From: Corynebacterium glyciniphilum AJ 3170
GTDB taxonomy: Bacteria; Actinomycetota; Actinomycetes; Mycobacteriales; Mycobacteriaceae
Reading direction: 5' to 3'
Assembly (NCBI RefSeq): GCF_007673095.1
Contig: NZ_VDYZ01000004.1
Coordinates: 62,001 to 126,000, forward strand
DNA length: 64,000 bases
Shown: one piece after another, positions 59,719 to 64,000 of the stretch
Layout of the letters: each line of letters starts with the position of its first letter
Numbering within the stretch: the stretch's first letter is position 1
The notes under the pieces: model-generated
The model's input: only the letters and a program-made list of their open reading frames with translations
What the model was told of the DNA's origin: nothing
The model's database searches: none
Translations under genes and position numbers: made by a program

Positions 59719-60243
59719 ATGACGTTCAAGAAACTAACCGCGGCCGCCACCGCCATGCTCACCACACTTGGGCTCACTGCCTGCGGGGGAGATACCGAAG
59801 CAGACGAAGTAACGACGAAGTCCTCACGTTCGGCCTTGCCGACCACAAGTGAGTCATCTAGTTCGTGGACTGAATACGATGCCGGGCCAGGTCGCATAGC
59901 CGAAGATCCGGTGATTGATGGCGACTACACGGACGACGAGCGTGAGGCCGCGGGCGAGGTTGAATGGCAGCTCTCTAATATCCAGCTGGGAGGCGAGCTT
60001 TCTGAAGACGACATCATCCGGTACGCACGGAACATCTGCTGGGGGATGGACAGCGGCAAAACGACCCTGTTGGAACAGATGCAGGAGCTATTCGATCCAG
60101 ACGGAATACTCCCGAACTTCATGCTCCCCAAGTCCACTGTGGATGTCTTCTGTCCGCAGCACAGTCCAACCGAAGGGGAGTTCAAAGAGATGTATCAGGA
60201 GACCGTGGGCGGGGAACTGTGGTACCCGGGAGGTAAGCAGTGA
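59719..60243 (+). CDS. Lipoprotein, unknown function
   Basis: A 174-residue lipoprotein with signal MTFKKLTAAATAMLTTLGLTAC, lipobox LTAC-G, cysteine at 22. An acidic Ser/Thr-rich linker follows, then a helical domain (EVEWQLSNIQLGGELSEDDIIRYARNICWGMDSG). Its second Cys pair (CWG, CPQ) could form a disulfide. A TATGAT -10 six nt before ATG and no RBS suggest a leaderless mRNA. Overlaps the next lipoprotein (GTGA). Confidence 0.7.
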   Translation: MTFKKLTAAATAMLTTLGLTACGGDTEADEVTTKSSRSALPTTSESSSSWTEYDAGPGRIAEDPVIDGDYTDDEREAAGEVEWQLSNIQLGGELSEDDIIRYARNICWGMDSGKTTLLEQMQELFDPDGILPNFMLPKSTVDVFCPQHSPTEGEFKEMYQETVGGELWYPGGKQ

Positions 60244-60701
60244 TTCGAACGTTGAAGCTGACTGTGGTCGGGGCTGCGCTCGTGGCGTCATTCGTAGTGT
60301 CAGCGTGCGGGTCTGCGGATAGTGAGGTTGCTGCGCCATCGACGGTGACGCAGACGGTGGATCGCACGGTCGAGCGGACTGTCATGGTGACGGAGACTCC
60401 GACCGAGGAACCCGAGCCCGAGCCTGAGCCGACGTCTTCACCTCGCCCTGCGCCCAGCGGGGCAGGGATGATGGATGAGATCTACGCGCAGATGATGCGT
60501 GATGAGGGGATCGAGGTGTCGAACGGGGAGTTCGCGCAGCTGTCCGCATCGGTCTGCGATACGTTCGACAATGGGGGCTCCCAGGCTGACGCGCTTGGGG
60601 TTATTCAGGGTGCGACGGGTGAAACCGGGTGGCGGGGCACCCGTATTCTGCAGGCCGCTGTGGTCAATAAATGCGGTCAGCACGTTGATAGCACGTACTG
60701 A
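60240..60701 (+). CDS. Lipoprotein with DUF732-like C-terminal domain
   Basis: A 153-residue lipoprotein from GTG 60240: signal ending VVSAC-G, a Thr/Glu/Pro linker (EEPEPEPEPTSSPRPAPSG), then about 75 residues with two Cys (SASVCDTFDNGG; AAVVNKCGQ), the spacing of DUF732 proteins. The pair is probably co-expressed at the cell surface. Function unknown. Confidence 0.7.
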   Translation: MIRTLKLTVVGAALVASFVVSACGSADSEVAAPSTVTQTVDRTVERTVMVTETPTEEPEPEPEPTSSPRPAPSGAGMMDEIYAQMMRDEGIEVSNGEFAQLSASVCDTFDNGGSQADALGVIQGATGETGWRGTRILQAAVVNKCGQHVDSTY

Positions 60702-60903
60702 TCAGACTCGAACGAGAACCGCTTCACCTGTTGAAGTGGCGATTCACTTCGTCGAGTAGAAGACCCTCAGTCACAGGTTCCAGGCTGACATGCGGTGGGT
60801 CGTCCGCCTCATCGGCGTGAGGAATTCGGCCGGGACCAGAGCGGGGGCGGGGGTAGTGGACCACATGGTGGAGTCGGGCTCCGCGATAGTGGATACACTG
60901 AAA

Positions 60904-60944
60904 AGGCGGGACCTCTGGCGGCGTAAGCCGCTCGAAGTCCCGCC
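60904..60944 (-). terminator. Terminator of tRNA-Gly
   Basis: Outer stem AGGCGGGAC/GTCCCGCCT and inner GGCGGC/GCCGCT around GTAA. On the minus strand it is followed by TTTTCAG, so it ends the leftward tRNA transcript. 60702-60903 otherwise shows no gene. Confidence 0.75.
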
Positions 60945-60974
60945 TGAAAACCTACAACGCTGCAGGTCACATAG

Positions 60975-61049
60975 TGGAGGGAGTGACGGGAATCGAACCC
61001 GCGTCTTCAGCTTGGAAGGCTGAGGTATTAGCCACTATACGACACTCCC
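60975..61049 (-). tRNA. tRNA-Gly (anticodon UCC), CCA encoded
   Basis: Minus strand: acceptor GGGAGTG/CACTCCC, anticodon loop CTTCCAA in stem TCAGC/GCTGA giving TCC, T arm GCGGG-TTCGATT-CCCGT. Discriminator T, then CCA (60977-60975). Confidence 0.95.
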
Positions 61050-61195
61050 GTTGGTGCGAGAACGACGATACACCACGATACGGGACCATGGAAACCGGCA
61101 GGCAGTGCCACTTAGTGCCACTTGTGAACGGGTGAACACCGCCATCGCGACGAGGAGACGCGGTCTGTCGCACATCCCGTGCCGCACCACGGCTG

Positions 61196-61239
61196 GTTAC
61201 GGGCCCCGCTGTTGCCGTGGTTTTACGGCACCCCGTAAC
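61196..61239. other. Hairpin upstream of tRNA-Pro
   Basis: GTTACGGG/CCCGTAAC with an inner GCCGT/ACGGC stem. It lies 42 bp before the tRNA. Could be a terminator for upstream transcription or a processing structure; not identified further. Confidence 0.4.
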
Positions 61240-61280
61240 ATCGTCGCCAGCAGAACTTCTGGAGACATCAGTTCTGCTGC

Positions 61281-61354
61281 CGGGATATGGCGCAGTTTGG
61301 TAGCGCACTCGCTTTGGGAGCGAGGGGTCGTGGGTTCAAATCCCGCTATCCCGA
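61281..61354 (+). tRNA. tRNA-Pro (anticodon UGG)
   Basis: Acceptor CGGGATA/TATCCCG, anticodon loop TTTGGGA in stem TCGC/GCGA giving TGG, T arm GTGGG-TTCAAAT-CCCGC, discriminator A (61354). CCA is not encoded (followed by CGG). Confidence 0.95.
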
Positions 61355-61650
61355 CGGGTATCGACCGGATGTCGGTCAGACAGGGTGCTCGGCCAGGCGG
61401 CAGCCCCGGGGACGAGAGATAAAGTCCCCGGAGAGCCGACCCCCGTGTCTACCGTCGTCGGCAGCACGATAAAATCGACAGCGACCATTACCGGTGGCAG
61501 CCTCCGGCCGTCCTCGCCCGCCCTGTGTTTCACCGTCCGGTGGACCCGCAGTAGGTGGGGTAGTGAGACCCGGAGGTGACGCGGACGGACAATCCCGTGG
61601 CTCCGCCGGCCGCAAGTACACAGACCAAGAACACACAGGAGTGTGCATCC

Positions 61651-63057
61651 GTGAAGAGCTCCGTTGAACAGCTGAGCGCCACCCGCGCCAAGCTCACCGT
61701 CGAGGTTCCCTTCGAGGAACTGAAGCCTGAGTTCGACAATGCCTACAAGTCCCTCGCCCAGCAGGTCAGCCTGCCCGGCTTCCGCAAGGGCAAGGTTCCG
61801 GCGAAGATCCTCGAGGCCCGTCTGGGTCGCGGATCGATCCTCAATGAAGTTCTCAACGAGATGCTGCCGAGCCGCTACAGCCAGGCCGTCGAAGAGAACG
61901 ACGTTAAGGCCCTCGGCCAGCCTGAGATCGACATCGCCGAGCTCGAGGACAACGACCACGTCACCTTCACCGCTGAGGTGGACGTCCGCCCCGAGATCGA
62001 GGTGCCGGACTTCTCCGACCTCTCCGTCGAGGTGGACGCGCTCGAGGCCGACGAGGAGTCCGTCGAGTCCGAGCTGACCAACCTGCGTGCCCGCTTCGGA
62101 ACCCTGAAGCCGGTCGAGCGCGCTGTCCAGGACGGCGACTTCGTCTCCATCGACCTCACCGCCACTGTCGACGGCGAGACCGTCGACGAGGCGTCCTCCG
62201 AGGGACTGTCCTACGAGGTCGGCACCGCCTCCCTCGTCGAGGGTCTGGATGAGGCGCTCACCGGTCTGACCGAGGGGGAGTCCAAGGAGTTCACCACCAC
62301 GTTGGTTGCCGGTGAGCACGCCGACAGCGAGGCTCAGGCCACGGTGACCGTCAAGTCCGTCAAGGAGCGCGAGCTGCCCGAGCTGGACGACGACTTCGCT
62401 CAGCTGGCCTCCGAGTTCGACACCCTCGACGAGCTGAAGGACTCCCTGAAGTCCCAGGTCGAGGAGCAGCTCAAGGGCCAGCAGGCCGCCGACATCCGTG
62501 ACAAGGTTCTGGCCGCCGCTCTCGAGAAGACCGAGGTCGCCCTGCCGGAGTCTGTCGTCAAGGAGCAGGTCGACGGTCAGATCCAGCAGCTCGTCAGTCA
62601 GTTCGGTGGCGACGAGGCCGTGTTCGAGCAGATGCTCGCCGCCCAGGACATCACCCGCGAGAAGTTCGAGGAGGATGCCCGCGAGGGTGCCGAGGACTCT
62701 GTGCGCACCCAGCTGTTCCTGGATGCACTGGCTGACATCGAGAAGCCGGAGGTCTCCCAGCAGGAGCTCACCGACCACATCCTGTTCACCGCACAGCGCT
62801 ACGGCATGGACCCGAACCAGTTCGTGATGCAGCTGCAGCAGTCCGGTCAGATCGCGAACCTGTTCGCCGACGTCCGCCGCGGCAAGGCTCTGGCCATCAA
62901 CATCTGCAAGGTCACCGTGAACGACGACAAGGGCACCTCCATCGACCCGAAGGACTTCTTCGGTGAGGAAGCCGACCTCGCCGAGGGTGACGCCGACGCG
63001 GCCGGCGAGTCCGCTGAGGCGTCCGACGAGGAGAAGGCCGACAACGCCGACAACTAG
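61651..63057 (+). CDS. tig: Trigger factor, ribosome-associated chaperone
   Basis: A 468-residue protein: ribosome-binding signature [10 protein letters not shown] (41-50), FKBP-type PPIase domain (about 150-240; [21 protein letters not shown]), helical C-terminal chaperone arms, and an acidic Glu/Asp/Ala-rich tail of actinobacterial type. GTG 61651 preceded by CAGGAG is chosen, since it gives the family start (M)KSSVEQL. It folds nascent chains; ClpP genes follow, as in most actinobacteria. Confidence 0.95.
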   Translation: MKSSVEQLSATRAKLTVEVPFEELKPEFDNAYKSLAQQVSLPGFRKGKVPAKILEARLGRGSILNEVLNEMLPSRYSQAVEENDVKALGQPEIDIAELEDNDHVTFTAEVDVRPEIEVPDFSDLSVEVDALEADEESVESELTNLRARFGTLKPVERAVQDGDFVSIDLTATVDGETVDEASSEGLSYEVGTASLVEGLDEALTGLTEGESKEFTTTLVAGEHADSEAQATVTVKSVKERELPELDDDFAQLASEFDTLDELKDSLKSQVEEQLKGQQAADIRDKVLAAALEKTEVALPESVVKEQVDGQIQQLVSQFGGDEAVFEQMLAAQDITREKFEEDAREGAEDSVRTQLFLDALADIEKPEVSQQELTDHILFTAQRYGMDPNQFVMQLQQSGQIANLFADVRRGKALAINICKVTVNDDKGTSIDPKDFFGEEADLAEGDADAAGESAEASDEEKADNADN

Positions 63058-63081
63058 GCCCGGCCGACCCAGACTGGTCGT

Positions 63082-63127
63082 CACCGCCGCGGCTCCGGGA
63101 GTTTTCCGGGGCTGCGGCGGTGTTTTT
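63082..63127 (+). terminator. Terminator after tig
   Basis: CACCGCCGC-GGCTCCGG / CCGGGGC-TGCGGCGGTG with a GAGTTTT loop, then TTTTT. 63128-63304 carries no gene and should contain the clpP promoter. Confidence 0.85.
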
Positions 63128-63304
63128 CGTTCACTCCGGTCCGGAGCTCATCGGGGAGTCGACGGAATCAGTGACGCGGAGCGACGTCGGTCAGACCGGC
63201 CACCGTGCGCTGACAGCGAACATGGCCCCGGGGAGGGGCGTGGGCACACCGGGTTGACTAGTCTGGTGCACAGTCCAACACGTGAACTTGAGCGAGGAGC
63301 ATAA

Positions 63305-63922
63305 GTGAGCACTAACGACATGTCTGCCGGTCAGGCACTGCGCCAGGCGCAGATGGCCTCTACCGCGGGGATGAACCTCAACGACTCGGTGTTCGAGCGT
63401 CTGTTGCGCGAGCGCATCATCTTCCTGGGGACCCAGGTCGACGATGAGATCGCCAACAAGCTCTGCGCACAGATCCTGCTGCTCAGCGCGGAGGATCCCG
63501 AGAGGGACATTTCGCTGTACATCAATTCGCCGGGTGGGTCGGTCACCGCCGGCATGGCGATTTTCGACACGATGCAGTTCGCGCCGTGCGACGTCGCCAC
63601 CTACGGCATGGGCTTGGCCGCCTCGATGGGACAGTTCCTGCTGTCGGCCGGCACGAAGGGCAAGCGTTACGCGTTGCCGCACGCCCGCATTATGATGCAC
63701 CAGCCGTCGGCGGGTGTCGGTGGCACCGCCGCTGACATCGCCATTCAGGCGGAGCAGTTCGCGCAGACGAAGCGTGAGATGGCGGAGTTGATCGCCGAGC
63801 ACACCGGCCAGTCGCTGGAGCAGATCCAGAAGGACTCCGACCGTGACCGCTGGTTCACCGCCCAGCAGGCACTCGAGTACGGCTTCGTCGACCACGTGAT
63901 CAGCTCGGCGAAGGAGCAGTAA
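63305..63922 (+). CDS. clpP1: ATP-dependent Clp protease proteolytic subunit 1
   Basis: A 205-residue serine protease with catalytic Ser107 ([11 protein letters not shown]), His132 (MHQPSAG) and an Asp near 181-183 ([12 protein letters not shown]). GTG 63305 after GAGCGAGGAG. In actinobacteria ClpP1 and ClpP2 form the mixed tetradecamer fed by ClpX or ClpC1. Confidence 0.95.
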   Translation: MSTNDMSAGQALRQAQMASTAGMNLNDSVFERLLRERIIFLGTQVDDEIANKLCAQILLLSAEDPERDISLYINSPGGSVTAGMAIFDTMQFAPCDVATYGMGLAASMGQFLLSAGTKGKRYALPHARIMMHQPSAGVGGTAADIAIQAEQFAQTKREMAELIAEHTGQSLEQIQKDSDRDRWFTAQQALEYGFVDHVISSAKEQ

Positions 63923-63928
63923 GTAGAG

Positions 63929-64000
63929 ATGGAAAGCAGCAACATGAACGGTTTCACCCACGCCAGCGAACTCACCGGCCAGGTTTCGGGCGCCCAGATG
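63929..64000 (+). CDS. clpP2: ClpP2, 5' end only
   Basis: Begins 6 bp after clpP1 at ATG 63929, preceded by AAGGAG; reads MESSNMNGFTHASELTGQVS and runs off the window. The call rests on the invariant clpP1-clpP2 pairing of actinobacteria, as no catalytic residue is within the window. ATG 63944 is an alternative start. Confidence 0.75.
   Translation, partial: MESSNMNGFTHASELTGQVSGAQM

Noticed and set aside
61336..63084. 582-residue leftward open frame opposite trigger factor
   Set aside because: It is the antisense of tig, Val/Gly/Leu-rich from codon bias, with no RBS or motif.

Overview
The window is a high-GC actinobacterial chromosome segment, almost certainly Corynebacterium. The host genes (CopD-CtaG fusion, second ssb, ettA, glbO, pepN, CPFA DsbA-like protein, rpiB, pqo, tig, clpP1, clpP2) are typical of that genus, and the pepN / dsbA-like / rpiB / tig / clpP1-clpP2 order matches what is known of Corynebacterium. 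Species cannot be fixed from sequence alone; GC content and codon use suggest one of the high-GC species.

The host DNA is split by one apparently complete temperate siphovirus prophage of about 44.5 kb (11381-55892). It is bounded by a 32-bp perfect direct repeat (11381-11412 and 55861-55892) inside the 3' end of the dsbA-like gene. The phage supplies a replacement 3' end, so the host gene stays open and only its last residue appears to change. The left arm reads leftward: integrase, a membrane-anchored protein, an ImmA-type metalloprotease and a repressor with a leaderless start. Two mirror-image promoters separate it from the rightward early operon: a small HTH protein, a Bro-N antirepressor, a 476-bp structured noncoding stretch, then a tightly overlapping chain of about 30 mostly small genes. 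These include four consecutive DNA-binding proteins, YqaJ exonuclease, SSB, a replication initiator with iterons inside its own gene, RusA resolvase and an excisionase-like protein.

A consensus promoter and a strong hairpin (27630-27732) precede the late genes: HNH nuclease, probable cos region, terminase, portal, a RapZ-C-like protein, a P-loop NTPase fused to the prohead protease, capsid, connectors, major tail protein, tail chaperone with a -1 frameshift, tape measure with two peptidoglycan-hydrolase domains, baseplate and fibre proteins, an SGNH-esterase tail protein, a two-domain endolysin and three membrane proteins. Between the lysis genes and attR, a leftward operon with its own promoter (55713-53869) holds five uncharacterised genes, the best candidate for a lysogenic-conversion or phage-exclusion module.

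The left flank (1-11425) holds tRNA-Arg(UCU), respiration and copper genes, ssb, an AbiEi/DUF559-like protein, ettA, a thioesterase, and the leftward pepN-glbO pair. The right flank (55893-64000) holds two small acidic proteins resembling corynebacterial PorA/PorH channels, rpiB, a homologue of a prophage HTH protein, pqo, two lipoproteins, tRNA-Gly(UCC), tRNA-Pro(UGG), tig, clpP1 and the start of clpP2. All functional names are judged by reading motifs and context; no database search was made.
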